A stretch of 64,000 nucleotides of DNA from Halanaerobium saccharolyticum (lineage in GTDB: Bacteria > Bacillota > Halanaerobiia > Halanaerobiales > Halanaerobiaceae). The notes under the pieces were generated by a model. The model did no database searches and was not told the origin of the DNA. It saw nothing but the letters and a program-made list of their open reading frames with translations. Shown piece by piece: positions 41,962 through 51,065 of this stretch. The stretch covers positions 255,990-319,989 of the forward strand of contig NZ_SNWX01000001.1 in NCBI RefSeq assembly GCF_004362045.1, given 5' to 3'. Each line of letters begins with the position of its first letter. Position 1 is the first letter of the stretch. Both the position numbers and the translations under genes were made by a program.

Positions 41962-42895
41962 TAATAAAATTTTTGCTAGTTTTTCAAAGGAAGAAATGCA
42001 CTCACCAGAAAATTTAAATCAGCTTATAAAAATTGTTTCCCGGAAAGATATTTTTGTTTCTCTAGCATTTTTCTTGATTTTGATAGTTTTTATTAGCTGG
42101 AGTATATTGGGGAATATACCCAGTAGGATTAGTGGCACAGGGGTTTTAATGGCAGGTGGTGGGATTAAAGATATCAGCCATAATTTTGAAGGTTTAATTA
42201 CAGACATAAGTGTTCGAGAAGGAGATTTAATTGAAGCAGGAGATATTGTAGCGAGAATTGATCAGGCTGAATTAATTGATAAAATTAAAGAATCTAAATT
42301 AGGATTAGAGCAAAATAATATTCAAGATCAGGAAGAACTATTCTCTGAAATAAAAAAGATGCAGGCTGAATATGGGGATAGATCTCAGGTAAAAACTGAT
42401 TTTTCTGGTCGTGTATTAGAAATTGAGTTTAATAGAGGAGATTATCTTAATCAACATCAAACACTTCTTAGTCTGGAAGAACATAAAGCTGCTGAAAGAG
42501 AACTAGAGGGATTTATTTATGTTTCAGCTTTCGAAGGTAAAAAAATTAAAAGGGGAATGGATGTTAAAATTTCTCCTACTTTTTTAAAAAAAGAAGAATA
42601 TGGCTTCATACTGGCTAAAGTTATTAAAGTTTCTGATTTTCCTGTCTCAAAAAGCAGATTAAATAAAATTTTTGGCAGCACAGGTCTATCAGAAATGTTT
42701 GAGAATAGGCAGGGGATTGTAGAACTTCAGGTGGAATTGATAACAAATAAAGATAATTTTTCCGGCTTAGAATGGACATCTGGAAGTGGACCAGAACTTA
42801 AAATAAGCAGCGGTAGTCTTTGTGATGCTCTGATAATAGTAGATCAGCAAAAACCAATAGAGTTATTATTCCCTCTAAATTTAGGAGGTGAATAA
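41954..42895 (+). CDS. HlyD-like NHLM-type bacteriocin secretion protein
   Basis: The ATG at 41954 follows GGAGG at 41941-41945; a longer frame from 41939 would remove that spacing. The 313-residue product has one membrane helix (about 33-52), then SRISGTGVLMAGGGIKDISHNFEGLITDISVREGDLIEAGDIVARID, a biotinyl-lipoyl-like half, a short coiled coil, and the second half with GRVLEIEFNRGDYLNQHQTLLSLE. This is the short HlyD type found in NHLM (NHLP leader) microcin secretion operons. It should bridge the ABC exporter to the periplasm. A TolC-type channel is encoded 15 kb away at 56929, not in this operon. Confidence 0.85.
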   Translation: MSDNKIFASFSKEEMHSPENLNQLIKIVSRKDIFVSLAFFLILIVFISWSILGNIPSRISGTGVLMAGGGIKDISHNFEGLITDISVREGDLIEAGDIVARIDQAELIDKIKESKLGLEQNNIQDQEELFSEIKKMQAEYGDRSQVKTDFSGRVLEIEFNRGDYLNQHQTLLSLEEHKAAERELEGFIYVSAFEGKKIKRGMDVKISPTFLKKEEYGFILAKVIKVSDFPVSKSRLNKIFGSTGLSEMFENRQGIVELQVELITNKDNFSGLEWTSGSGPELKISSGSLCDALIIVDQQKPIELLFPLNLGGE

Positions 42896-42897
42896 TC

Positions 42898-45087
42898 TTG
42901 CTGAAAATATTAAATAAAGTAATTAAAAAACTTAAATTTTATAAAAATAGAATCAAAGTTCCTACAGTGCTTCAAATGGAGGGAGTAGAATGTGGAGCAG
43001 CCTCACTGGCAATGATATTAGCCTATCATGGAAGATTTGTACCTTTAGAGAAATTAAGAATAGAGTGTGGAGTTTCTAGAGATGGAAGTAAAGCCAGCAA
43101 TATTTTAAAGGCAGCACGCAATTATAATTTGAATGCTTATGGAAAAAGAGTACTTCCTGAAAAGTTAAGAAATAGAAAAGAACCGGCAATTATTTTCTGG
43201 AATTATAATCATTTTTTAGTTTTTGAGGCTTATCATAATGGGAAATTTTATCTAAATGATCCGGGAGTTGGTCCCAGACAGGTAAATAGTGAAGAATTCA
43301 ATAAAGCTTTTACTGGCATAGCATTATTTTTTGAGAAAGCTAAAGAATTTGAAAAAGGTGGTAACAAAAAAAGTACAGTTAAATCACTTTTGAAGAGATT
43401 GGAAGCCTCAAAACTTGCATTATTTAATATTTTCTTTATAAGTTTAATGCTGGTGATACCAGGACTTCTTATTCCTATATTTTCTCGTATTTTTATAGAT
43501 GAAATTTTAATTAAAAATAATATTGACTGGAGAAGCGCTCTTTTATTTGGGATGATAGGTACTGCTTTTTTTCGAGGTCTTTTAACCTGGTTTCAACAGC
43601 ATTATTTATTAAAACTTGAGAGCAAAGTTTCGATTAGCAGTTCAGCCAAATATTTATGGCATATTTTAAGACTTCCTATTGAATTTTTTAGTCAAAGAAG
43701 TGCTGGTGATATAAGTAGTAGAGTAAGTAGTAATAATAAAATTGCTGTTTTATTATCTCGAGAGCTGGCTACAACTTTTTTTAGTTTAATTACAATTGTT
43801 TTTTACTTTTTTTTGATGTTAAAATATGATCCGCTTTTAACTTTGATTGGAGTTACAGCAGCTGTGATTAATTTCATCTTATTATATTATTTTTCAAAAA
43901 AAAGAGAAGTCACTAACACAAGACTTTTAATTGATAGAGGTAAAATGATGGGGGTTTCGATGTCAGGACTGGAAATAATTGAAACTTTAAAAGCCACTGC
44001 TTCTGAATCCGATTTTTTTGCTCAGTTGTCAGGTTATCATGTTCGAGCAGTCAATTCTGAGCAGGAATTAGAACAAACAACCCGTTATCTTGCTTCGGTA
44101 CCAGAATTTTTAAAATTGCTTACAATAGTATTGATCTTAATAATTGGCACCTATAGAGTATTGAATGGCTATTTAAGTATAGGTATGCTTGTTGCATTTC
44201 AGTCTTTAATGATTGCATTTATGGTTCCCGTAGGGAATTTAGTAAACTTAGGCAGCACTGTTCAGGAAATTAAAGGAGATTTAAAAAGGCTGGATGATGT
44301 GATGGATTATCCGGTTGATCCGAATACAGAAAAAGAAGAAGACTATAGTAACTTTCCTAAAAAATCATTAAGTGGGAGAATAAGTATTAAAAATTTAACT
44401 TTTGGTTATAATCCGTTGGAAGAACCCCTGATAAAAGACTTCAATCTGGAGTTAGAACCAGGTTTTAGAGTTGCTCTGGTTGGTGGTTCTGGCAGCGGGA
44501 AATCTACAATTGCTAAATTAATTACTGGTTTATATAAACCATGGGATGGTAAGATTTTGTTTGATGGAAAAGAGCAAATTGAAATACCAGAACTAATTTT
44601 TACTGATTCTCTTTCCTTTGTTGATCAAGAAATTACTGTTTTTTCTGGTACTGTAGCTGAAAATCTGAGTCTCTGGGACTCTACAATATCAGAGTCTGAT
44701 TTAATTAAAGCAGCTAAAGATGCCTGTATTCACTCTGTAATTACCGCTAGAGAAAATGGTTATGATTCTCTACTGGTAGAGGGAGGAAAGAATTTTAGTG
44801 GTGGAGAAAAACAGAGATTAGAAATTGCTCGTTCTTTAGTTAATAACCCTAATATCCTGGTTATGGATGAGGCAACAAGTGCTTTAGATCCTAAAACTGA
44901 ATTAGAAGTTGATAAAAATATTAAGCGCCGCCGATGCACCAGTATTATAGTTGCACATCGCTTGAGTACTATTAGAGATTGTGATGAAATCATTGTTTTA
45001 AAAAATGGTGAAATAGTACAGCGGGGTACTCATGAAGAACTGATAGCTGAAGCAGGAGAATATGCCGAGCTGGTTAATTTAACGTAG
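42898..45087 (+). CDS. NHLM-type peptidase-containing ABC exporter (C39 peptidase/permease/ATPase)
   Basis: The TTG at 42898 follows AGGAGG at 42883-42888. The 729-residue protein has an N-terminal C39 peptidase with Cys32 in VECGAASLAMIL, His105 in NYNHFLVF and Asp121 in YLNDPGVG, so a catalytic triad is present. Six membrane helices (about 165-450) and an ATPase (GGSGSGKST, FSGGEKQRLEIARS, LVMDEATSALD) follow. It should cut the precursor after the VSAAG leader end and export the core. The architecture corresponds to the NHLM family ABC1 proteins. Confidence 0.93.
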   Translation: MLKILNKVIKKLKFYKNRIKVPTVLQMEGVECGAASLAMILAYHGRFVPLEKLRIECGVSRDGSKASNILKAARNYNLNAYGKRVLPEKLRNRKEPAIIFWNYNHFLVFEAYHNGKFYLNDPGVGPRQVNSEEFNKAFTGIALFFEKAKEFEKGGNKKSTVKSLLKRLEASKLALFNIFFISLMLVIPGLLIPIFSRIFIDEILIKNNIDWRSALLFGMIGTAFFRGLLTWFQQHYLLKLESKVSISSSAKYLWHILRLPIEFFSQRSAGDISSRVSSNNKIAVLLSRELATTFFSLITIVFYFFLMLKYDPLLTLIGVTAAVINFILLYYFSKKREVTNTRLLIDRGKMMGVSMSGLEIIETLKATASESDFFAQLSGYHVRAVNSEQELEQTTRYLASVPEFLKLLTIVLILIIGTYRVLNGYLSIGMLVAFQSLMIAFMVPVGNLVNLGSTVQEIKGDLKRLDDVMDYPVDPNTEKEEDYSNFPKKSLSGRISIKNLTFGYNPLEEPLIKDFNLELEPGFRVALVGGSGSGKSTIAKLITGLYKPWDGKILFDGKEQIEIPELIFTDSLSFVDQEITVFSGTVAENLSLWDSTISESDLIKAAKDACIHSVITARENGYDSLLVEGGKNFSGGEKQRLEIARSLVNNPNILVMDEATSALDPKTELEVDKNIKRRRCTSIIVAHRLSTIRDCDEIIVLKNGEIVQRGTHEELIAEAGEYAELVNLT

Positions 45088-45109
45088 AATTTTTAAGGAG
45101 GTGTGAGGA

Positions 45110-47293
45110 ATGGAAAAAGAAGAATTTGATAAAAAATTTCTTCAAAAAAAAGAGCAGGAAAACAAACATATGCAGGCTGCATTAACTAAAATTTTAAATA
45201 TAATTGATCAGAAAAATAATTCATCAGAGATGTTACTTCTGAGTAATGACTCTCCTCTCTTAACAGCATTTAGTTTAGTAGCAGATTATCATAATATTAA
45301 AATTGAAGCAATTCCTGAAAAGTCAAAGACAGATTTAAAAAGCATTTGTGATGTTGTAGGTGTTAGATACAGGCAGGTTTTACTTGAAGGTGACTGGTGG
45401 CAGCAGGATTCTGGACCTCTGATTGCTTATCTTAAAGCAGATCAATCACCTGTTGCCTTATTACCAGAATCTAATGGTAAATACACTTTATATAATCCCT
45501 TAACAAAAGCAACCCAAAAGGTTGATGTTGATCTGGCTGAAAAATTAAAAAAAACAGCAATTTATATTTATAAATCTTTTCCAAATAAAGCCCTGACGAC
45601 TAAAGACCTACTGCTTTTTGGACGCCAGAGCTTTAGTTTAAAAGATATATTATTTTTATTTTTAAGTGGAATAATGGGAGGAATTTTAGCTTTAGCAATT
45701 CCGAGAGCTTCTGCTATTATATTTAATGTTATAATCCCTGAAGGAGAAAAAGGAGAGATCTGGCAGCTTGCTGTAATCTTACTTGCCGCTGTTATAGCAA
45801 AATCTCTTTTTGAGCTAACACGTTCATTTTCTTTTGTTCACATAAAAAACAAACTTTCTTTTTCACTTCATGCTGCTGTCTGGGATAGAATTTTAGCACT
45901 TCCTGTTTCTTTTTTCAAAGATCATCAGGCTGGTGAGCTGGCACAAAAAGCGATGGGTATAATTAAAATAAAGGATTTATTTAATGATCTGGTAATTACT
46001 TCAATTTTAGCTGGATTATTTTCGGTTTTTTATTATTTATTTATGTTTTCGATCTCACCTGGTCTGACGCTTACAGTAACTTTGATAATTTTATTAACAT
46101 TTCTACTAACTTTGAGTCTTGCCCTGCTGCAGTTAAAATATAAACGGGAGTTACAAAAAGAAATAAACCAATTATCAGCTTATCTTTTTCAAGTTATCAG
46201 TGGAATTTCAAAAATCAGGGCGGCAGCAGCGGAAAATAGATTTTTCTTTCACTGGACAGAAAAATTCACCAGACAGAGAAAGCTAACTTTAAAGGCACAG
46301 AGTTTTGATAATTATTTAACTGCTTTTACTGCCTTTTTACCACTTGTTTCCGCAGTTTTTATTTTTTATTTTGTTTCGGTAAATGAAATTTTAAGCATAG
46401 GAGATTTTATCGCTTTTAATGCAGCGTTTATTGCTTTTCAGGCCGCGATTATTTCTTTAAGTTTATCATTGATAAAAGTTTTAGATGCCAGAATATATTT
46501 AGACAATATGAAATGCATTTTGAAAACACTACCTGAAGACACTGAAAGAAAAAAAATAGTATCTAACTTTGAAGGTGAAATTGAAGTTAATAATTTAAGC
46601 TTTAAATATAAGAATAATGAAAATCAAATTTTGGAGAATCTGAACTTTAAAATTAAGCCTGGAGAGTATGTAGCTTTTGTTGGTCCCTCAGGCAGTGGAA
46701 AATCAACTCTACTTCGCCTTTTACTTGGTTTTGAAAAAGCACAAATAGGTAGTATTTATTATGATGATTATAATTTAGATAAATTGAGTGTTAAGGAACT
46801 TAGAAAAGAATTGGGAATAGTGCTGCAGGACAGTCAATTGATGAGTGGTAGTATCTATAGTAATATTATAGGTTCCAGCATTGATTTAAATGTAGAAGAT
46901 GCCTGGAAAGCAGCAAGAGCAGCAGGATTGGAAGATGATATAAGAAATATGCCGATGGGAATGCATACTATTATTAATCAGGGACAGCAGAGTTTATCTG
47001 GCGGCCAGAAACAGAGACTTTTAATTGCCCGTGCTGTAGTGAAAAAGCCGAAATTAATATTTTTTGATGAAGCGACAAGTGCACTTGATAACAAGACTCA
47101 ATCTTTAGTTACTACTGCTATGAATCAATTTAAAGCAACAAAGATTATTATTGCCCATCGCTTGAGTACAATAAAAGAATGTGATCGGATTTTTGTTTTA
47201 GCTAATGGCAGAATTGTAGAGACCGGAGATTATAAATCTTTAATAAAAAAAGGTGGTCTTTTTAAAAATCTTGTAGAAAGACAAATGGTATAA
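45110..47293 (+). CDS. NHLM-type ABC transporter, second subunit (permease/ATPase)
   Basis: A 727-residue protein with an N-terminal region of about 160 residues that lacks the C39 catalytic Cys and is probably a degenerate or binding domain. Six membrane helices (about 180-450) and an ATPase domain follow: GPSGSGKST, LSGGQKQRLLIARAV, LIFFDEATSALD and IIAHRLST. This matches NHLM ABC2 proteins, which pair with the peptidase-bearing ABC1. The two genes are 22 bases apart, with AAGGAGGTG at the second start. The transporter is probably a heterodimer. Confidence 0.9.
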   Translation: MEKEEFDKKFLQKKEQENKHMQAALTKILNIIDQKNNSSEMLLLSNDSPLLTAFSLVADYHNIKIEAIPEKSKTDLKSICDVVGVRYRQVLLEGDWWQQDSGPLIAYLKADQSPVALLPESNGKYTLYNPLTKATQKVDVDLAEKLKKTAIYIYKSFPNKALTTKDLLLFGRQSFSLKDILFLFLSGIMGGILALAIPRASAIIFNVIIPEGEKGEIWQLAVILLAAVIAKSLFELTRSFSFVHIKNKLSFSLHAAVWDRILALPVSFFKDHQAGELAQKAMGIIKIKDLFNDLVITSILAGLFSVFYYLFMFSISPGLTLTVTLIILLTFLLTLSLALLQLKYKRELQKEINQLSAYLFQVISGISKIRAAAAENRFFFHWTEKFTRQRKLTLKAQSFDNYLTAFTAFLPLVSAVFIFYFVSVNEILSIGDFIAFNAAFIAFQAAIISLSLSLIKVLDARIYLDNMKCILKTLPEDTERKKIVSNFEGEIEVNNLSFKYKNNENQILENLNFKIKPGEYVAFVGPSGSGKSTLLRLLLGFEKAQIGSIYYDDYNLDKLSVKELRKELGIVLQDSQLMSGSIYSNIIGSSIDLNVEDAWKAARAAGLEDDIRNMPMGMHTIINQGQQSLSGGQKQRLLIARAVVKKPKLIFFDEATSALDNKTQSLVTTAMNQFKATKIIIAHRLSTIKECDRIFVLANGRIVETGDYKSLIKKGGLFKNLVERQMV

Positions 47294-47407
47294 AAATCAT
47301 CTACTTTCATAAATTTTTATTATTTTAAAAGGAGATATTCTTTTTGTGAAGAAATAGATAATTAAGTTTGACTTTTTATAATTTTTAATTAATTTAGGGG
47401 GAAAAAA

Positions 47408-49099
47408 ATGAATTATCACTTTGTTCCCTATTTAATACCACTTGCAATATCGTTTACTGTTATGATAATTCTAGCATTTTATAGTTACAAAAATTGTAAC
47501 GTTAAAGGGGCAAAAGCTTTTGTTTTAAATATGATTCTGGGAGCAATTTGGGCAGGAGCTAATGCTCTGGAAATGGCAGGAAGTGATTTTTCTACTAAGA
47601 TTATCTGGGCTAATTTACAATACCTGGTTTATGCTTTTGCACCCTTAGTCTGGTTAACTATGGTACTGCAGTTTAGCAGCCGTGAAAATCTAGTTAATAA
47701 AAAAAATTTGGTATTGATGTCAATTATACCTGTGATTACAGTTTTTTTGGCCTGGACAGATCAATATCATGGGTTAATTAGATCTAATTTTGCCTTAAAA
47801 ATGGCTGCTAATTTTAGTTACATTACTAAAGATTATGGTCCCTGGTTCTGGGTGCATTTTGTTTACAGCTATTTTCTTAATCTTTCGACAGTATATTTTT
47901 TACTTAAAACTGTCTGGTTAAATAATAAGGCATATCGAAAGCAGGCATTTTATCTTTTGACTGGTTTTTTGATTTTAATGATTAGTAACTTTTTATATGT
48001 AAGTAAATTGACACCTCTACCAGAATTTGATTTTTCTCCGATTACTATTAGTATTTCCGGTTTAATAATAGCCAGAGGTATTTTTCATTTCCGTTTATTT
48101 GATATTGTGCCTGTTGCTAGAGCAACTGTAATTGAAAATATTAATTCCGGTATGATTGTAATTGACACCCAGAATAGAATAATAGATATTAATCCTAAAG
48201 CTGAATCAATGTTTAAGATAAAAAATGAAGATATTTATGGAAAAAATTTAAAAGACTTATCAGTCCAATTAGTAAATATTTATGAAGATATGAAAAATGA
48301 ACAAAATCAGCAGCAGGAATTAACTTATTTTGATCAGAAAAATAAACATTATTATGAACTTTTTATCTCTACTATAAAAGATTATCGGCAGAAAAAAGCA
48401 GCAGATATTCTTATAATTAATGATGTTAGTAAAGTAAAAAAAGCGCGGGACCAGATAATTAAACAGCAGCAGAAGCTTGCAGTTAAAGAGGAAAGAGAAA
48501 GACTGTCTAGAGATTTACATGATAATTTAGGTCAAGTACTTAGTTTTTCCAATGTACAAATTCAGGCAGCCCGGAAAGAACTAAAAAATGAAAACTTCAA
48601 AAAAACTGATAGATATTTAAAAAGGCTTAACCAGATTATAAATAATGCTCATAAAGATGTTCGAGAATATGCTTACAGTATTAGAAATGATTATTACAGT
48701 AAGCAGAATATTAATCAACTTTTTAAAAATGAAATTTCTTATTTTGAAAATAACTGTCATCTAGTAATTAAAACAAAATTCAAAGAAAAATTTAATTATA
48801 ATTTTGGAACTGAAGAGATAACTCAGCTGCATTTTATTTTAAAAGAGGCTCTGACAAATATTCTAAAACATGCAGAAGCAGAGATTATCTGGGTTGAATT
48901 GGTAGAGGAAAACGGAATAAAGTTAGTTATTAAGGATAACGGAAAAGGAATTACAGTTGAAGATTATAATTCAGGATCAGGTTTAAGTATTATGAAGGAA
49001 AGAACACATTTAATTGGAGGCGTTTTTAAAATAAATTCTGAACCACAAAAAGGTACATCTATTATTGTTAACCTGTCAAATCTAGAAAGTAGTATTTAA
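47408..49099 (+). CDS. Seven-TM sensor histidine kinase (NarL-partner type)
   Basis: This 563-residue protein has an N-terminal 7TM sensor domain (about 8-225; HisKA_7TM-like, FVPYLIPLAISFTVMIILAFYSY ... YSYFLNLSTVYFLLKTVW), a PAS domain (about 235-340), a HisKA_3 dimerisation helix with LSRDLHDNLGQVLSF (phospho-acceptor His371), and an ATPase domain (KEALTNILKHAEA, IKDNGKGI, GSGLSIMKERTHLIGG). It is followed at 22 bases by its likely response regulator. The 7TM domain suits sensing of a hydrophobic molecule in or near the membrane. The location next to a RiPP export operon suggests that the cue is the peptide or cell-envelope state. Confidence 0.9.
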   Translation: MNYHFVPYLIPLAISFTVMIILAFYSYKNCNVKGAKAFVLNMILGAIWAGANALEMAGSDFSTKIIWANLQYLVYAFAPLVWLTMVLQFSSRENLVNKKNLVLMSIIPVITVFLAWTDQYHGLIRSNFALKMAANFSYITKDYGPWFWVHFVYSYFLNLSTVYFLLKTVWLNNKAYRKQAFYLLTGFLILMISNFLYVSKLTPLPEFDFSPITISISGLIIARGIFHFRLFDIVPVARATVIENINSGMIVIDTQNRIIDINPKAESMFKIKNEDIYGKNLKDLSVQLVNIYEDMKNEQNQQQELTYFDQKNKHYYELFISTIKDYRQKKAADILIINDVSKVKKARDQIIKQQQKLAVKEERERLSRDLHDNLGQVLSFSNVQIQAARKELKNENFKKTDRYLKRLNQIINNAHKDVREYAYSIRNDYYSKQNINQLFKNEISYFENNCHLVIKTKFKEKFNYNFGTEEITQLHFILKEALTNILKHAEAEIIWVELVEENGIKLVIKDNGKGITVEDYNSGSGLSIMKERTHLIGGVFKINSEPQKGTSIIVNLSNLESSI

Positions 49100-49121
49100 A
49101 TTTAAAGGGGGGTGGATTATA

Positions 49122-49754
49122 ATGAAAGTTCTAATTGCAGACGATCACCCGCTTTTTATAGAAGGATTAACAAATTTATTAAAAGCAGAAGATTTTATAG
49201 AAATTGTTGCTGTGGCTCATAATGGTAAGGAAGTTGTCGAACTAGCACTTGCTCAAAAACCGGATGTAATCTTAATGGATATTTCTATGCCTATTTTAAA
49301 TGGAATTGAAGCAACTAAGGAAATAAAAAATAGATTGCCAGAGTGTAAAATTTTGATTTTAACAAGTTTTGAAGAGGAAGATAGTTTATTTACGGCAATT
49401 AAAGCCGGTGCTTCTGGATATTTACTTAAAAGTTTGAATGGAGATGAACTTTTAAATAGTTTATCGGATATAAATGAAGGGAAAAACCCTTTTTCTGCAG
49501 GTTTAGAGGAACAGCTGCTCGAGCAATTGCAAAAAAATATGATGATGCAGGAAGAACGCGATTTATTATTTAGAAAATTAAGTGAAAGACAGCTAGAAGT
49601 AGTGAAATATCTATCAAAAGGCTTAACTTATAATGAAATTGGAGATAAATTGTATTTGAGTGAAAGAACAATAAAATATCATATTGAACAAATAAAGGAA
49701 AAATTAAATATAAAAACTCAAAGTCAAATTATTTCTTTAGCAGATAAGTATTAA
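49122..49754 (+). CDS. LuxR/NarL-type response regulator
   Basis: The 210-residue regulator has a receiver domain (IADDHPLFIEGL at the N-terminus, phospho-acceptor Asp53 in ILMDISMP, LTSF, and Lys in YLLKS) and a C-terminal LuxR helix-turn-helix (LSERQLEVVKYLSKGLTYNEIGDKLYLSERTIKYHIEQIKEKL). An AAAGGGGGG ribosome site precedes the ATG. It pairs with the kinase at 47408. The likely target is the inverted repeat next to the precursor promoter, about 10 kb upstream, but this is only inferred. Confidence 0.92.
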   Translation: MKVLIADDHPLFIEGLTNLLKAEDFIEIVAVAHNGKEVVELALAQKPDVILMDISMPILNGIEATKEIKNRLPECKILILTSFEEEDSLFTAIKAGASGYLLKSLNGDELLNSLSDINEGKNPFSAGLEEQLLEQLQKNMMMQEERDLLFRKLSERQLEVVKYLSKGLTYNEIGDKLYLSERTIKYHIEQIKEKLNIKTQSQIISLADKY

Positions 49755-49788
49755 TAATTAATTGTAGGTAAATTGGATAGCTTTTTAC

Positions 49789-49817
49789 TTGACAGAACTA
49801 AAATTGAGTGATACACT
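49789..49817 (+). promoter_or_regulatory. Promoter of met operon
   Basis: A perfect TTGACA (49789-49794) and TACACT (49812-49817) are 17 bases apart and lie just upstream of the SAM-I riboswitch. Confidence 0.75.
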
Positions 49818-49844
49818 TTTATATAACTTAAAAAGAAAATAAAA

Positions 49845-49950
49845 ATCATCAAGAGCGGTGGAGGGACTGGCCCTTTGATACCCGGCAACCTACTTAAAAT
49901 CTTTAGTAAGGTGCTAATTCCAGCATTTCCAGAAGGGAATGATAGATGAG
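49845..49950 (+). promoter_or_regulatory. SAM-I (S-box) riboswitch
   Basis: The conserved S-box core is present: AAGAGCGGTGGAGGGACTGG, CCCTTTGATACCCGGCAACC and AAGGTGCTAATTCCAGCA. The P1 strands TCATC (about 49846) and GATGA (about 49945) enclose it. Binding of S-adenosylmethionine should favour the terminator downstream and switch off the methionine uptake genes. Interval 49755-50042 is otherwise the promoter and terminators listed. Confidence 0.96.
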
Positions 49951-49959
49951 AGGCAATTA

Positions 49960-49983
49960 AATCCTCTCAGGAGGATTTTTTTC
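49960..49983 (+). terminator. Riboswitch-controlled terminator
   Basis: AATCCTC (49960-49966) pairs with GAGGATT (49971-49977), followed by TTTTTT. It is the expected expression platform of the S-box. Confidence 0.9.
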
Positions 49984-49989
49984 ATTTCT

Positions 49990-50023
49990 AACTGCTCTTG
50001 ATATTTGGAGCAGTTTTATTATT
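49990..50023 (+). terminator. Second tandem terminator in met leader
   Basis: AACTGCTC (49990-49997) pairs with GAGCAGTT (50008-50015), followed by TTATTATTTTTT. It begins only 7 bases after the first terminator's T tract. Confidence 0.75.
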
Positions 50024-50042
50024 TTTTAGAGGGTGATGAGCA

Positions 50043-51065
50043 TTGATAAAAATTGAAAACTTAACTAAACACTATTATGCAGCCCAGGGGAGAGTTGAAG
50101 CAATCAATGGTCTCAATCTGGAAGTTGATGATGGTGAGATATTTGGAATGATTGGACCCAGTGGAGCCGGTAAAAGTACTCTGATTCGAATGCTTAATTT
50201 ACTGGAAAAACCTACTTCGGGGACCATAAATATTAATGGGACAGATTTAACAGAACTCAGTTCTCAGAATTTGAGGGCAGCCAGACAGAAGATAGGTATG
50301 ATTTTTCAGCATTTTAATCTTCTGTCTTCACGTACAGTGCTGGGCAATGTAGCCTTCCCCCTGGAAATTGCAGGAGTGGGAAAGAAGAAGAGAAGAAAAA
50401 AAGCGAAAGAATTAATTGAACTTGTAGGCCTATCAGACCGGGCAGATCACTATCCGGCCCAGCTATCTGGAGGTCAGAAGCAGAGAGTTGGTATTGCTAG
50501 AGCTCTGGCAAATGATCCGGATTTACTTTTATCTGATGAGGCCACTTCTTCTCTGGACCCGGAAAGCACAAAATCTGTACTTGAACTTCTGGGAGAAATC
50601 AGGGATGAGATGAACCTGACAATCATCTTAATTACTCATGAGATGGGAGTAATTAAAGATATCTGTGATCGGGTTGCTGTTCTGGAAGCCGGGCAGATAA
50701 TTGAAGAAGGTTCGATAATTGATATTTTTTCTAAGCCGCAAAAAGCATTGACCAAAAAATTTATCAGTTCAGTTATTGATTTTGACTTACCTGAACGTAT
50801 AATTAAATATGTTAAAACTGAAAGACCGGGAGAATTAATTAGAATTTCTTTTGTTGGCGAAAAGACTCATGATCCCTATATTTCTGATCTGGTAAAACAT
50901 TATTCAGTTGATGCAAATATTTTATATGGAAATATTGATGAGATTCAGGGAGTGCCCTTTGGTACCCTGGTTTTAGATCTGGAAGGACAGCTAACTAATA
51001 TTGAAGAAAGTATTGCCTATCTAAAAAGCCAGGGCTTGAGAGTTGAGGTGTTAGACAATGTTTGA
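50043..51065 (+). CDS. metN: Methionine ABC transporter ATP-binding protein
   Basis: The TTG at 50043 follows GAGGGTGATGAG. The 340-residue ATPase has Walker A GPSGAGKST, LSGGQKQRVGIARAL, Walker B LLLSDEATSSLD, and LITHEMGVIKDICDRVAVLEAG, characteristic of MetN. The C-terminal domain of about 90 residues after position 250 is the NIL (ACT-like) regulatory domain that binds methionine. It overlaps metI by 8 bases. Control by the S-box upstream confirms a methionine role. Confidence 0.95.
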   Translation: MIKIENLTKHYYAAQGRVEAINGLNLEVDDGEIFGMIGPSGAGKSTLIRMLNLLEKPTSGTININGTDLTELSSQNLRAARQKIGMIFQHFNLLSSRTVLGNVAFPLEIAGVGKKKRRKKAKELIELVGLSDRADHYPAQLSGGQKQRVGIARALANDPDLLLSDEATSSLDPESTKSVLELLGEIRDEMNLTIILITHEMGVIKDICDRVAVLEAGQIIEEGSIIDIFSKPQKALTKKFISSVIDFDLPERIIKYVKTERPGELIRISFVGEKTHDPYISDLVKHYSVDANILYGNIDEIQGVPFGTLVLDLEGQLTNIEESIAYLKSQGLRVEVLDNV

